A DNA stretch of 49,198 nucleotides from Deltaproteobacteria bacterium (GTDB lineage Bacteria; Myxococcota_A; Polyangia; Haliangiales; Haliangiaceae), in contig JAFAOG010000105.1 in assembly GCA_019237945.1 (NCBI GenBank), positions 1 to 49,198 of the forward strand, read 5' to 3'. The position numbers and the translations under genes are program-made. The notes below the pieces were generated by a model. It ran no database searches. It was not told the origin of the DNA and was given only the letters and a program-made list of their open reading frames with translations. Shown here piece by piece: positions 9,782 to 18,993 of the stretch. Each line of letters starts with the position of its first letter. Position 1 is the stretch's first letter.

Positions 9782-9785
9782 TCAG
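9766..9785. promoter_or_regulatory. FadR operator palindrome
   Basis: A perfect inverted repeat with 8-bp arms and a 4-bp centre. Its core TGAATGAACCGTCATTCA matches the published B. subtilis FadR box (TGAATGA-M-T-A-N-TCATTCA) in both arms; only the central bases differ. The fadR ATG (9779-9781) falls inside the right arm, so bound repressor would cover the transcription start and start codon. Confidence 0.85.
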
Positions 9786-9789
9786 TGTA

Positions 9790-9818
9790 GGGATACGCTG
9801 CGTGACGCAGGGTGTCAA
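9790..9818 (-). promoter_or_regulatory. Predicted fadR-etfBA promoter
   Basis: On the minus strand TTGACA (complement of 9813-9818), a 17-bp spacer, then TATCCC (complement of 9790-9795). The -35 is perfect and the -10 matches at three of six. Initiation would be near 9783-9784, giving a leader of only two or three bases and placing the start inside the FadR operator. Confidence 0.5.
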
Positions 9819-9849
9819 GCGGCCTCGTGCGGTTGAAACGCCCTCCCGC

Positions 9850-10785
9850 GTGAACTACAACCAGGCGGTGTCAAAGGCAATCCTCGCCCTGATTTGCGCA
9901 CCGCTCATGATGGGCGCGGCGTGCGAGAAGAAGCATCCGAAGACCGATACCGGCGCGATCAACGCGATGGATCACGGTAGCTCGGGGTCCGGCGGCGTCG
10001 CCGTGCAGGAAGGCCCGCTCGACACGAGCCCGCTTCCCGGCATCGACGCGAGCAAGCTCGGCGACAAGACGAACACGTTCTACAAGCTCGTCGGCTCGCT
10101 GCAGTCGCCGTGCGGCAAGCCCGAGAGCCTGCGCGTGTCGTTCACGAAGGACACGTCGTGCAAGCGCGCGCCGTACGCGGTCCGTTACGTGATGGCGCTG
10201 CTCGAGGACGAAGCGACCGAAGCGCAGGCGCGCGAGGAGTACGAGCACAAGTACAGCGCGAAGGGCGACGCGGTGAAGCTCGACGTCTCCAAGGCCCCGC
10301 ACGAGGGCGCCACCGACGCGCCGGTCCGCTTCGTCGAGTTCTTCGACTACGGCTGCCCGCACTGCGCCGCGTTCAAGCCGATGATGGACCAGGTGCTCGC
10401 CGACGAGCAGGGCAAGGTCGTCACCTACTTCATGATGTTCCCGCTCGAGAAGCATCCCGACAGCAAGTCCGCCGCGCAGGCCGCGCTCGCCGCCAACGCG
10501 CAGGGCAAGTTCAAGGAGATGCACGCGCTGCTGTTCGAGAAGACGCCCGAGCACGACCACGCCCACGTCACCGAGTACGCCAAGCAGCTCGGCCTCGACA
10601 TGACGAAGTTCGAAGCCGACTACGCCGCCGCGGTTCCCCACGTCGACGCGGACATGAAGGCCGGCGACGCCGCCGGTGTGGACAGCACGCCCACCATCTT
10701 CTTCAACGACCGCAAGTACGAAGGTCCCATGCATCCCAAGTACATGGAGATGTGGATCGAAGAAGAGCTCGCAGTGAATCGCTAG
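9850..10785 (+). CDS. DsbA-family thiol-disulfide lipoprotein
   Basis: A 311-residue protein with a signal peptide ending MMGAAC, then a Gly/Ser linker, an N-terminal helical region with two Cys (SPCG and TSCK), and a thioredoxin-fold domain with FFDYGCPHC (Cys169, Cys172) and the cis-Pro loop DSTPTIFF near the end. Known relatives oxidise or isomerise disulfides in exported proteins. GTG starts exist at 9802, 9850 and 9868. I prefer 9850 because it gives a 25-residue lipoprotein signal, while 9802 would sit within the divergent fadR promoter. It is followed after 22 bp by a TlpA-like gene, suggesting a periplasmic redox pair. Confidence 0.85.
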   Translation: MNYNQAVSKAILALICAPLMMGAACEKKHPKTDTGAINAMDHGSSGSGGVAVQEGPLDTSPLPGIDASKLGDKTNTFYKLVGSLQSPCGKPESLRVSFTKDTSCKRAPYAVRYVMALLEDEATEAQAREEYEHKYSAKGDAVKLDVSKAPHEGATDAPVRFVEFFDYGCPHCAAFKPMMDQVLADEQGKVVTYFMMFPLEKHPDSKSAAQAALAANAQGKFKEMHALLFEKTPEHDHAHVTEYAKQLGLDMTKFEADYAAAVPHVDADMKAGDAAGVDSTPTIFFNDRKYEGPMHPKYMEMWIEEELAVNR

Positions 10786-10807
10786 CCCCCGGAGACGTCC
10801 AAACCAC

Positions 10808-11305
10808 ATGCGCGCCGCTGTTGTCGCCCTCCTGATTCTCGCGGGCACCGCTCACGCCGACGACCTCAAGGTCGGCGATCGCATCGCGGAGCTCGACAGC
10901 GCGACCGACGCCGCCGGCCACGCCTTCAAGGTGAAATCGATCAAGGGCTGGCGCGTGCTGACGTTCGGCGCCTCGTGGTGCAAGCCGTGCGCGAAGGAGC
11001 TCCCCGCGTGGGACAAGATCGCGCCCGACTACACGGGCAAGGTCACGTTCGTCGCCGTCGATCTCGACAAGAGCGCCGACGACGGCAAGGCGTTCCACAA
11101 GAAGCTCAAGATCTCGCACATGCAGCGCGCCTACCTCGATCCCGACTCGGCGAGCGCCGCGAAGTACGGCTCGGACCACATGCCGACGACCGTGCTCGCC
11201 GATCCGGACGGCGTGATCCGCTACGTCCGCGGCGGCTTCGAGAAGGGCGACGTCGACGGCGAGGTCAAGAAGATGAAGGAACAGCTCGCGAAGCTCGTGA
11301 AGTGA
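10808..11305 (+). CDS. TlpA-like periplasmic thioredoxin
   Basis: A 165-residue exported protein with a cleavable signal (LILAGTAHADD, cleavage after AHA). The thioredoxin fold carries FGASWCKPCAKELP (Cys58, Cys61) and the cis-Pro loop HMPTTVLADPDG, followed by an amphipathic Lys-rich C-terminal helix. The ASWCKPC-x-x-E-x-P arrangement is that of the TlpA/ResA/CcmG group, which reduce disulfides in cytochrome c maturation or in other exported proteins. It follows the DsbA-like lipoprotein by 22 bp and shares its probable transcript. It converges on the lipoprotein gene at 11310 with only four bases between stops. Confidence 0.88.
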   Translation: MRAAVVALLILAGTAHADDLKVGDRIAELDSATDAAGHAFKVKSIKGWRVLTFGASWCKPCAKELPAWDKIAPDYTGKVTFVAVDLDKSADDGKAFHKKLKISHMQRAYLDPDSASAAKYGSDHMPTTVLADPDGVIRYVRGGFEKGDVDGEVKKMKEQLAKLVK

Positions 11306-11309
11306 TGCG

Positions 11310-11732
11310 CTAGTCGCGGCGCCAGTGCTCGGCGCGCGACGGCAGCGGGGGAGCGGGCGTGCACGGGGCGAGCGCGAGCGGCGCGGCGACATCGCCGGCG
11401 ACGACCTCGAGACCGGCGGCCGTGCACGCGGTGACGTGAAACGGCGCGCGGCCCGTGCAGGACTCGGCGCGGCGCATGAAGCGGCGCGAGATCGTGCCGT
11501 CGAGGCGATCGCCGGCGCGCGTGAGATCGATCGCGCGCGGGGCCGTGACGAGATCGGCGGAGCCGGTCGCGTCGTCGAACATCGGGAACGCTTCGAGCGT
11601 CGCGCCGTTGTCGAGCAGGTGCCAGCGCTGGCCGGCGGGCGTCGCGTAGACGCCTTGCAGATCGTCGCGACACGAGGCGGCGCCGTGGTGGTCGCACGCG
11701 GCGAGCACCACCAGCGCGAGCGGCAGCTTCAC
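11310..11732 (-). CDS. Small hypothetical lipoprotein coupled to prfA
   Basis: A 140-residue protein starting at a GTG that overlaps the prfA stop by four bases (GTGA). The signal peptide [12 protein letters not shown] ends in a good lipobox, followed by DHHG. The mature part has a [20 protein letters not shown] segment and three more Cys ([19 protein letters not shown]), compatible with disulfides. I do not recognise the family; the small all-beta look (GVY, WHLLDNG, GTISRRF) suggests a lipocalin-like or secreted-binding fold, but this is a guess. In many bacteria prmC (the release-factor methyltransferase) follows prfA; here this lipoprotein takes its place. Confidence 0.75.
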   Translation of the reverse strand: MKLPLALVVLAACDHHGAASCRDDLQGVYATPAGQRWHLLDNGATLEAFPMFDDATGSADLVTAPRAIDLTRAGDRLDGTISRRFMRRAESCTGRAPFHVTACTAAGLEVVAGDVAAPLALAPCTPAPPLPSRAEHWRRD

Positions 11733-12820
11733 AGGCCGGCCTGCGCCTTGAGCGCTTCGGCCTGGTCGTGGGCGCGGAGGGCGTCGACGATGTCGTCGAT
11801 GTTGCCGTCGATGATGCCGGGGAGGTTGTGCTTGGTCAGGCCGATGCGGTGATCGGTGACGCGGTCCTGCGGGAAGTTGTACGTGCGGATCTTCTCGCTG
11901 CGATCGCCCGAGCCGACCTGCGATTTGCGCGCGGCGGCCTCGGCCTGCGCCTGCTTCTGTTGCTCGGCCTCGAGGATCTTCGAGCGCAGCATCTTCATCG
12001 CCTTCGCGCGGTTCTTGATCTGCGAGCGCTCTTCCTGACACGCGACGACGACGCCGGTCGGCACGTGCGTGATGCGCACGGCGGAGTCGGTCGTGTTGAC
12101 GTGCTGGCCGCCGGCGCCGCTCGACCGATACGTATCGATCTTCAGGTCGGCCTCGTTGATCTTGACGTCGACCTCGTCGGCCTCCGGCAGCACGGCGACC
12201 GTCGCGGCGGACGTGTGGATGCGGCCCTGGGCCTCGGTCGCCGGCACGCGCTGCACGCGATGCACGCCCGACTCGAACTTGAGCTTGGAGAAGACGTCCT
12301 TGCCCTCGACGAGCAAGAAGACTTCCTTCATGCCGCCTGACGAGCCCTCGCTCATCGACATGACCTCGAGCTTCCAGCCCTGGCGCTCGGCGTAGCGCGA
12401 GTACATGCGGTAGAGGTCGCCCGCGAACAGCGCGGCTTCGTCGCCGCCCGTGCCGGCGCGGATCTCGAGGATCGCGTTCTTGCCGTCGTTCGGATCCTTG
12501 GGCAGCAGCAGGATCTTGATCTGCTGCTCGGCGGCGATGCGCTGCTCGTCGAGCTGACGGACTTCCTCGCGTGCCATCTCGCGCAGCTCGGGGTCGGCCT
12601 CGGCGTCGGCCATCTGCTTGGCCTGCGCGAGGTCGTGCGTCAGCTTGCCGTACGCCTTCCAGGCGTTGACGAGCGGATCGAGCTCCGCGTGCTCGCGCGA
12701 GAGCTTCATGAACTCCGCGCGCTTGTTGATCACCTCGGGCGTGCCGAGCAGCGCGCTGACTTCTTCGTGGCGACGTTCGAGCGTCGCCATCTTTTCGCGG
12801 AAATTCGGTGAATCGAACAT
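11729..12820 (-). CDS. prfA: Peptide chain release factor 1
   Basis: A 363-residue class I release factor. It has the peptidyl-transferase-centre motif [18 protein letters not shown], the stop-codon recognition region with VQRVPATE (P-A-T, the RF1-type tripeptide; RF2 would read SPF) and the [14 protein letters not shown] block. It recognises UAA and UAG at the ribosomal A site. The length is typical (about 360). The GGQ Gln is normally methylated by PrmC, whose gene is not in the window. It lies 31 bp downstream of rpmE and overlaps a lipoprotein gene at its 3' end. The rpmE-prfA order is common in bacteria. Confidence 0.97.
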   Translation of the reverse strand: MFDSPNFREKMATLERRHEEVSALLGTPEVINKRAEFMKLSREHAELDPLVNAWKAYGKLTHDLAQAKQMADAEADPELREMAREEVRQLDEQRIAAEQQIKILLLPKDPNDGKNAILEIRAGTGGDEAALFAGDLYRMYSRYAERQGWKLEVMSMSEGSSGGMKEVFLLVEGKDVFSKLKFESGVHRVQRVPATEAQGRIHTSAATVAVLPEADEVDVKINEADLKIDTYRSSGAGGQHVNTTDSAVRITHVPTGVVVACQEERSQIKNRAKAMKMLRSKILEAEQQKQAQAEAAARKSQVGSGDRSEKIRTYNFPQDRVTDHRIGLTKHNLPGIIDGNIDDIVDALRAHDQAEALKAQAGL

Positions 12821-12851
12821 GGCCGGCCCTCTTCAGGCAGCGGCGGGACAA

Positions 12852-13067
12852 TCAGGCCTTGTTCTGCGCCTTCGCGTACTTCTTGTTGAAGCGGTCGATG
12901 CGGCCAGCCGTGTCCATCAGCTTCTGCTTGCCCGTGAAGAACGGGTGGCAGTTGCTGCAGATATCGATACCGAAGTCCCCGCGCGTCGAGAACGTCTCGT
13001 GGATCGCTCCACACGCGCAGGTGATGCGAGCGGGCTTGTAGTGCGGGTGAGCGGCGGTGTCCTTCAT
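12852..13067 (-). CDS. rpmE: 50S ribosomal protein bL31 (zinc form)
   Basis: A 71-residue L31 starting [20 protein letters not shown]. The zinc-binding C+ form is clear: Cys17, Cys19, Cys37 and Cys40 (C-x-C and C-S-N-C), close to E. coli positions 16, 18, 37 and 40. The [20 protein letters not shown] block is standard. The frame runs eight codons further upstream, but the ATG at 13067 gives the conserved N-terminus. The best promoter match ends about 12 bases upstream of the ATG, implying a very short leader. A zinc-free C- paralogue, if the genome has one, is not in this window. Confidence 0.96.
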   Translation of the reverse strand: MKDTAAHPHYKPARITCACGAIHETFSTRGDFGIDICSNCHPFFTGKQKLMDTAGRIDRFNKKYAKAQNKA

Positions 13068-13078
13068 AAGAGCCGGTA

Positions 13079-13107
13079 GATATAAGGACAATGCAGGCCG
13101 ATCGCAA
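13079..13107 (-). promoter_or_regulatory. Predicted rpmE-prfA promoter
   Basis: On the minus strand TTGCGA (complement of 13102-13107), a 17-bp spacer and TATATC (complement of 13079-13084). Four of six bases match at each box. Initiation near 13072 would leave about five bases before the rpmE ATG. Confidence 0.45.
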
Positions 13108-13127
13108 GGGCCGTTAATCGTTTGCGA

Positions 13128-13997
<870 letters not shown>

Positions 13998-14040
13998 GCA
14001 GCTTCGAAGGTAACACTAGACGTGCTATTGGTCTTACGCC

Positions 14041-14310
14041 ATGCGCCGCGTTCGCGCGATCATCTCGGGCCGCGTGCAGGGAGTCGGCTATCGGGCCGCC
14101 ACTGCCACCGAAGCCCGCAGGCTCGGAATCTTCGGATGGGTCACGAACCGCTCCGACGGAGGCGTCGAGATCGAAGCGGAAGGCCCACCTGACAAAGTCG
14201 ACGCGCTGCTCGGATGGTGCGAGTACGGACCACCAGCAGCGCAGGTCACCAAGGTGACGGTCGACGACCTCCCGGTCACGAACAAGGACCGCGAGTTCAA
14301 GATCCGCTAG
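14041..14310 (+). CDS. acyP: Acylphosphatase
   Basis: An 89-residue acylphosphatase, the usual size. The active-site signature GRVQGVGYRAAT holds Arg18, and the FGWVTNRSDGGVEIEAEG block holds Asn36; these are the two catalytic residues of the family. It hydrolyses acyl phosphates such as carbamoyl phosphate and 1,3-bisphosphoglycerate in the cytosol. It is transcribed away from the metallophosphoesterase, and its last four bases overlap the stop of the convergent three-module lipoprotein gene. Confidence 0.95.
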   Translation: MRRVRAIISGRVQGVGYRAATATEARRLGIFGWVTNRSDGGVEIEAEGPPDKVDALLGWCEYGPPAAQVTKVTVDDLPVTNKDREFKIR

Positions 14311-15767
14311 GGATCGATCGACCTGGTCGCGCTGACGAATTCGTTCAGCGAGCTCGCCGGTCCGATGCTGTAGAGCTTCGTCGTCGTCGGCGTGTACGGC
14401 GTGCACGTGCCGTAGTTCGTGTAGACGGTGCCCGCGTACGGCGTCGACACCTGATGGAGCTCGATGTTGTACTGACAGCTGCCCGCCTGCGGCGTGATGT
14501 ACTTGCGCGCGTACTTCGGGACCGGCGGCGCGCCGCACCCGGCGGGGCCGAGCGTGACCTCGATCAGATCGACCTGCTGCGTGCACGCGGCGTCGCGATA
14601 GAACGTCTGGACGAAGCCACCGAACGGGATGCAGACGGTGGTGCCGTCGGGAAGGTCGGTCGGATAGCAGTCGGTGCCCTTCTGCGAGTCGTAGACCGAG
14701 TAGTCGCGATAGCGCAGGCCGTCGGGTGTCGTGTAGTGGACGAGCTGGATGCGATGGCTCACGAGCGCGTCGACCGTGCGCGTGATCATCGCGCTGGCGA
14801 CGTCGGCGCCGGCGCCGTAGTACGTGACGCCGGTCGACGCGGTCTCCGCGGTGCAGGTCGGGCCGTTCATGTAGAAGAGCGGCGCGCTCGCGATCGCGCC
14901 CGTCGACGTCGCGAGGTGCGGCAGATCGCCGGGACACGCGTTCTTCGGTGCGTACTCGATGTAGGCGGGCGCGGCGCACGAGCTCGTGAGGCCGACGGTC
15001 GGTTGCGTGCAGGCGGCATCGTGGAAGTCGCTCGCGTACCACGCGCTCGTCGGGATGCAGGCGCCCGTCGTCGCGCCGTCGGCGAACGTCTCGGGATAGC
15101 AGTCGGTCTGCAGCTCGGTGTCGTGGAGGCGGGTGGGGAGGCGCATGCCGTCGGCGCTCGCGTAGAACGTCGTCGCGAGCCGGCCGGACTCGCTGCCCTG
15201 AGTGGTCGTGATCTGGACGAGCATCTGCGGCGTGATCTCGCCGCCGAGCGCGTAGAAGTCGTACGAGGTGCCGGAGGTGTACGGGCCGCCGCACGAGCCG
15301 TCGTAGTTGCGCGAGTAGTAGGAGGCCGGCGTTGCCGTCTTCGCGCCGCGCAGGTAGAGGTGCGCGGGGCCGGAGTTGCAGGCGGCGTAGTGATACTCGA
15401 GCAGGTAGGTCGGTGGCGGCTGCACGCAGCTCGGATCCTTGTAGACCTGGCCGACCTTCTGCGAGCAGGCGGCATCGCTGAACACGACGTTCGCGTTGCT
15501 ATCGGGCGTGCAGTACGTCTTGCCGTCGAGCCACGGCGGATACGGGTAACAGCTCTCCTTGCGCTCGGCGTCGTAGAAGCTGTTCCACTGGCGCGTGCCG
15601 TCGGTGAAGTTGAACCACGTCAGCTTGAGTCGCGTGCCCGAGCGCGCGCCCTCGTTCGGATCGGCGCCGCTGCCGCCGCTGCCGTTGCTGCCGGACGCAT
15701 CGATCACGTCGACCGACGGGCTTCCGCACGCGGCGACGAGGACGAGCACGAGCGCACGAACGCCCAT
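14307..15767 (-). CDS. Lipoprotein built of three Cys-rich repeats
   Basis: A 486-residue lipoprotein (signal VLVLVAAC, Cys14) with a Gly/Ser spacer and then three homologous modules of about 147 residues. Each has a CYP motif (73, 223, 367), a D-G-x-T/x-C-x-P element about 10 residues later, and an F/Y-x-D-A-A-C-x-Q motif (Cys101, 253, 395), followed by further Cys. The paired Cys suggest conserved disulfides in an exported domain. I do not recognise a named family. It is on the surface or in the periplasm by its signal. Neighbours (acyP, a GNAT protein) give no functional clue. Confidence 0.85.
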   Translation of the reverse strand: MGVRALVLVLVAACGSPSVDVIDASGSNGSGGSGADPNEGARSGTRLKLTWFNFTDGTRQWNSFYDAERKESCYPYPPWLDGKTYCTPDSNANVVFSDAACSQKVGQVYKDPSCVQPPPTYLLEYHYAACNSGPAHLYLRGAKTATPASYYSRNYDGSCGGPYTSGTSYDFYALGGEITPQMLVQITTTQGSESGRLATTFYASADGMRLPTRLHDTELQTDCYPETFADGATTGACIPTSAWYASDFHDAACTQPTVGLTSSCAAPAYIEYAPKNACPGDLPHLATSTGAIASAPLFYMNGPTCTAETASTGVTYYGAGADVASAMITRTVDALVSHRIQLVHYTTPDGLRYRDYSVYDSQKGTDCYPTDLPDGTTVCIPFGGFVQTFYRDAACTQQVDLIEVTLGPAGCGAPPVPKYARKYITPQAGSCQYNIELHQVSTPYAGTVYTNYGTCTPYTPTTTKLYSIGPASSLNEFVSATRSIDP

Positions 15768-15779
15768 GATCAGAGGGTA

Positions 15780-17504
15780 CTACTTATCCAGTCCCAGTAG
15801 CTCTTGAGCTTCGGGGTCGGGCGGGCGGCACACGACGCGGTCGACCGTCGCCATTTTCGCGTGGATCACGTCACATACCGGCGTGAACGAGGCCTTCTGG
15901 AACGCGCGGATCGACGCCTGGTTGTGCGCCTCGATGATCGCCCAGCTGCGGTAGACGTCGCCCTCGCGGAGCGTCTTGGCCAGGTGCTCGAGCATCGACG
16001 GCGCGACGGCGCGGCCGCGCGCGGCCGGCGACACGAACACGCTGTGGATGTAGGCGTCGTACTTCATCATGTTGAGCTGGCGGCCGAGCTCGGGGACCTC
16101 GACCGGGCCGCGCGCGGTCCACGCGATGCCGGCGGAGCGGATGCCGAGGCGCGCGAGCACGGCGCGGTCGCCGCGGCGCCAGAACTTGCGCGCGGTGATC
16201 TCGTCGAGCGCGAGCTGCTCGATCAGCTCGGCGCGGGCCGTCTCGTCGAGCTTCTCGTAGTCGGCCTCCGTGAACGGACCGATCTCGAGGCCGGGCGGCG
16301 GCGTGATGCCGCGCGTCCACAGCTGGCCGCGGTACAGCACGTAGCGGTCGTACTGCGCCATGCTCGCGGCAGCGGTGCGGATCTTCGTCCACGCGGCGCG
16401 GGCCTGCGCGGCGGCGACCGATGGCGTCTCGCGGGCGCGGCGCGCGCGCTTGGCGACGGAGTTGTACGTGCGGCCGACCTGCGCGGCGGCGCTGTGACCC
16501 CAGATGCGCACGGCGAGCGCGGTCTGCTTCGACGTCGGCAGCGTCGGCATCGGGTACTCCTCGGAGGCCCCGAGCACGACGTCGAGCGCGATGCAGCCGC
16601 GAGCGCGAGCTGCGAGCGCTTCGGCGTGGAGCAGGCGGCCGGCGCGCTTGCCAGCCTGCGGATCGACGGCCATCGCGAGCACGACCGCGCGATCGCCATC
16701 GTCGACGACGAATGCGGCGGCGATCGCCTCGCCCGCCGCGTCGTCGAGGCGCGCGAGCCGGACCTTGCCCTGCTTGCCGAGCTCGAGCGCGACCTCCTCG
16801 AGCAGCGCGGACGATTCGTTGTCGGCGAGCGGCGACGGTTCATCGCGCTCCGCCCACTCGAGACGCGACAGCCGGCGCAGCGCGCTCATGCCCTTGCGCA
16901 GCGCGCCGAGATCCTCGCCGAACGTCGTGACGACGCCCGAGGCATCGGTCGACTCCGCGGGCGCGAACGCGAGCGCGACGCGCGTGGCGCCACCGGCCGA
17001 CGGCGCACTCTCGATCGCGTAGCCACCGGGCGCGAGGCGCTGCACGAGGTTCGCGCGGACGCGCGACGGATCGGCGAGCGGCTCGAGGTCGACGAGATCC
17101 CAGCTTGCCTGCTCGTCGATCAGCGCCTTCGCGAACGCGGCGCCGGCGCGATCTTCCCAGCCGGGACGCGCGAGGAAGTCGAAGCCGGGCGGGCGCGGGC
17201 CGGCATCGCCCATCATCCGCAGCTCGCGCGTATCGACGATCGCGACCTTGACGGTGCGGCGATAGAGCGGCGCCATGCAGACGATGTCGCCGGCGCGCAG
17301 GCCGTTCGTCTCGTCTTGCGCGGCGCGGCCGACGAGCACGTGGAGCTCGGCATTGAGCGTGTTGTGGTAGGCGAGCCACCACGGAATCAGCCAGTCGGGG
17401 CCGCGGAACAGCGCGCCCGGCGTCGTGCCGGCAAGCGCTCTCCATTCGGCTTCGAGGGCACGAAGCGCGTCGAGGTCGCGGACCACGGAAACATCGATCG
17501 CCAT
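15780..17504 (-). CDS. Double GNAT protein (CelD-like plus GNAT acetyltransferase)
   Basis: A 574-residue cytoplasmic protein. The N-terminal half (about 1-340) resembles CelD/BcsL-type GNAT proteins: LEAEWRALAGTTPGALFRGP, then WLIPWWLAY, CMAPLYRRTVK, and later a VDPQAGKRAGRLLHAEAL motif A. The C-terminal third (about 405-560) is a second GNAT domain with a beta-bulge VFVSPAARGRAVAPSMLEHL and a final IIEAHNQASIRAFQKASFTP block. GNATs transfer acyl groups from acyl-CoA; CelD-like members are linked to exopolysaccharide work. The frame runs 44 codons upstream, but the ATG at 17504 starts the recognisable fold. The true substrates are unknown. Confidence 0.8.
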   Translation of the reverse strand: MAIDVSVVRDLDALRALEAEWRALAGTTPGALFRGPDWLIPWWLAYHNTLNAELHVLVGRAAQDETNGLRAGDIVCMAPLYRRTVKVAIVDTRELRMMGDAGPRPPGFDFLARPGWEDRAGAAFAKALIDEQASWDLVDLEPLADPSRVRANLVQRLAPGGYAIESAPSAGGATRVALAFAPAESTDASGVVTTFGEDLGALRKGMSALRRLSRLEWAERDEPSPLADNESSALLEEVALELGKQGKVRLARLDDAAGEAIAAAFVVDDGDRAVVLAMAVDPQAGKRAGRLLHAEALAARARGCIALDVVLGASEEYPMPTLPTSKQTALAVRIWGHSAAAQVGRTYNSVAKRARRARETPSVAAAQARAAWTKIRTAAASMAQYDRYVLYRGQLWTRGITPPPGLEIGPFTEADYEKLDETARAELIEQLALDEITARKFWRRGDRAVLARLGIRSAGIAWTARGPVEVPELGRQLNMMKYDAYIHSVFVSPAARGRAVAPSMLEHLAKTLREGDVYRSWAIIEAHNQASIRAFQKASFTPVCDVIHAKMATVDRVVCRPPDPEAQELLGLDK

Positions 17505-17534
17505 CCGCCGGTCGAACGTATCACGGGCGGACGT

Positions 17535-17549
17535 GTTGCCGTTGGCAAC
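17535..17549. other. Short GTTGCC/GGCAAC hairpin between rsmB and the GNAT gene
   Basis: A perfect 6-bp inverted repeat with a 3-base loop; an outer GGGCG/CGCCC pair (17525-17529 and 17549-17553) can extend it with a bulge. It sits in the 169-bp gap (17505-17673) downstream of rsmB. No T-tract follows on either strand, so it is not a classical terminator. Confidence 0.35.
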
Positions 17550-17673
17550 GCCCGCTGTTGCGGATGTCGTCGCCTCGCTGCCCTCGAATCGCTCCATACG
17601 ACCTGGAATGCATGGCAGATGCCTGCCGGGCCGCAAGACCGCTGTTCAGCGAGGGTTCGCTCATGATTGCGCA

Positions 17674-18987
17674 TCAACGTGCGCGGAGCGTGCGTGCGAA
17701 AAATCCGTCGGTGCCGTGCGTATGCGGCGCGACCGTGAATGCATCGCCGCGCGATAGGCCGGTTGCGCGCGCGCCGAGCACGTCCGCGAGCGGCAGCGGA
17801 TCGCACGGCAGCGACTCGGCGACGCGCTCGTTCTCCTCCGACAGCAGGCTGCACGTCGCGTAGACGACGCGTGCCCCGGGAGCCGCGAGCTCGAGCGCCG
17901 CCCGCATGATCTCCTTCTGCTTCGCGGCGAAGCCGGCGATGTCCTGCTCGCGCAGTCGCCAGCGCGCCTCGGGATTGCGGCGGAGTGCCCCGATGCCGGA
18001 GCACGGCGCATCGACGAACACGACATCGGCCTTGCCGCGCACCGCATCGAGCTGGCGATCGTCGACGCTCATCGCCTGCACGTTCGACACGCCGGCCCGG
18101 CGTGCGCGGCGGCGCAGCTCCTCGAGCTTGCCGGTATCGACATCGGTCGCGATGATCCGCCCGCGATTGCCGAGGCGCGCCGCGATCGCGAGCGTCTTGC
18201 CGCCGGCGCCCGCGCAGTAATCGACGATCAGCTTGCCCGGCGTCGCGAGCTCGCCGAGCAGCTGCGAACCTTCGTCCTGCGCCTCGATCGCGCCGCGCTT
18301 GAACGCCGCCGATGCAAACACGTTGGTGCGGCTCGTGACGATCAGCGCGGTGTCGCTCCACCGGCCGGGCTCGCTCGTCAGGCCTTCCTTCGCCAGCTCG
18401 CCGTGCAGCGCGTCGCGCGACGTCACGAGCGTGTTCGCACGCACCGTCATCGGCGCGCGCGCGTTGAGGGCCGCCGCGAGCGGCTCCGCCTCGTCGCCCC
18501 AGTCGGCAACGAGTCGCGTCGCGAGCCAGTCGGGCAGCGAATGCGCGAGCGCGATCCGCTTGTCGGCGCGGCGCTCGCCCGCGATCACCTCGTCGACGCC
18601 CGCGACCGCATTCCAGTCCAGCTCGTCGACGACCTTCGCGGCGCGCGGTGCATCGATCAGCTTCTCGAGCACGAGCAGCGCGAGCAGGCGCTCGAGATCA
18701 CGCGGCGGCTTCTTGACGCGACGGCCGCGCTCGAGCGCGAGATCGACGCGCCGCAGATGACGCACGAGCCCGTACAGCGTCTCGCTGACGAACCGCCGCT
18801 CGTGAGCGCCGATCCACGTCTCCTTGCGGAACGTCTGCGCGAGGCGATCGGTGACGAAGCCCCAGTCCATCCGCGTGCGCTGCCATAGCTCGAGCAGCAA
18901 CGCGCGCAGGCGTCCGCCGTCGGCGACGGTCGTCGCGAGCTTTCGATCGGCGAGCCGGTCGAGGTCGGGCACGGCCCCTGTTACCAT
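17674..18987 (-). CDS. rsmB: 16S rRNA m5C967 methyltransferase RsmB/Sun
   Basis: A 437-residue RNA methyltransferase. The N-terminal NusB-like helical domain (about 20-165) has RRFVSETLYGLVRHLRRVD; the catalytic domain has VDYCAGAGGKTLAIAA (SAM site), ATDVDTGKLEELRRRA, the motif IV DAPCSGIG (Cys329) and motif VI VYATCSLL (Cys379). The two Cys are exactly 50 residues apart, as in E. coli RsmB (Cys325, Cys375). It methylates C967 of 16S rRNA. The ATG at 18987 is only six bases from the divergent ATG at 18994, so its promoter must lie inside the neighbour's coding region, or its true start is further in. Confidence 0.93.
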   Translation of the reverse strand: MVTGAVPDLDRLADRKLATTVADGGRLRALLLELWQRTRMDWGFVTDRLAQTFRKETWIGAHERRFVSETLYGLVRHLRRVDLALERGRRVKKPPRDLERLLALLVLEKLIDAPRAAKVVDELDWNAVAGVDEVIAGERRADKRIALAHSLPDWLATRLVADWGDEAEPLAAALNARAPMTVRANTLVTSRDALHGELAKEGLTSEPGRWSDTALIVTSRTNVFASAAFKRGAIEAQDEGSQLLGELATPGKLIVDYCAGAGGKTLAIAARLGNRGRIIATDVDTGKLEELRRRARRAGVSNVQAMSVDDRQLDAVRGKADVVFVDAPCSGIGALRRNPEARWRLREQDIAGFAAKQKEIMRAALELAAPGARVVYATCSLLSEENERVAESLPCDPLPLADVLGARATGLSRGDAFTVAPHTHGTDGFFARTLRAR

Positions 18988-18993
18988 GATCGG

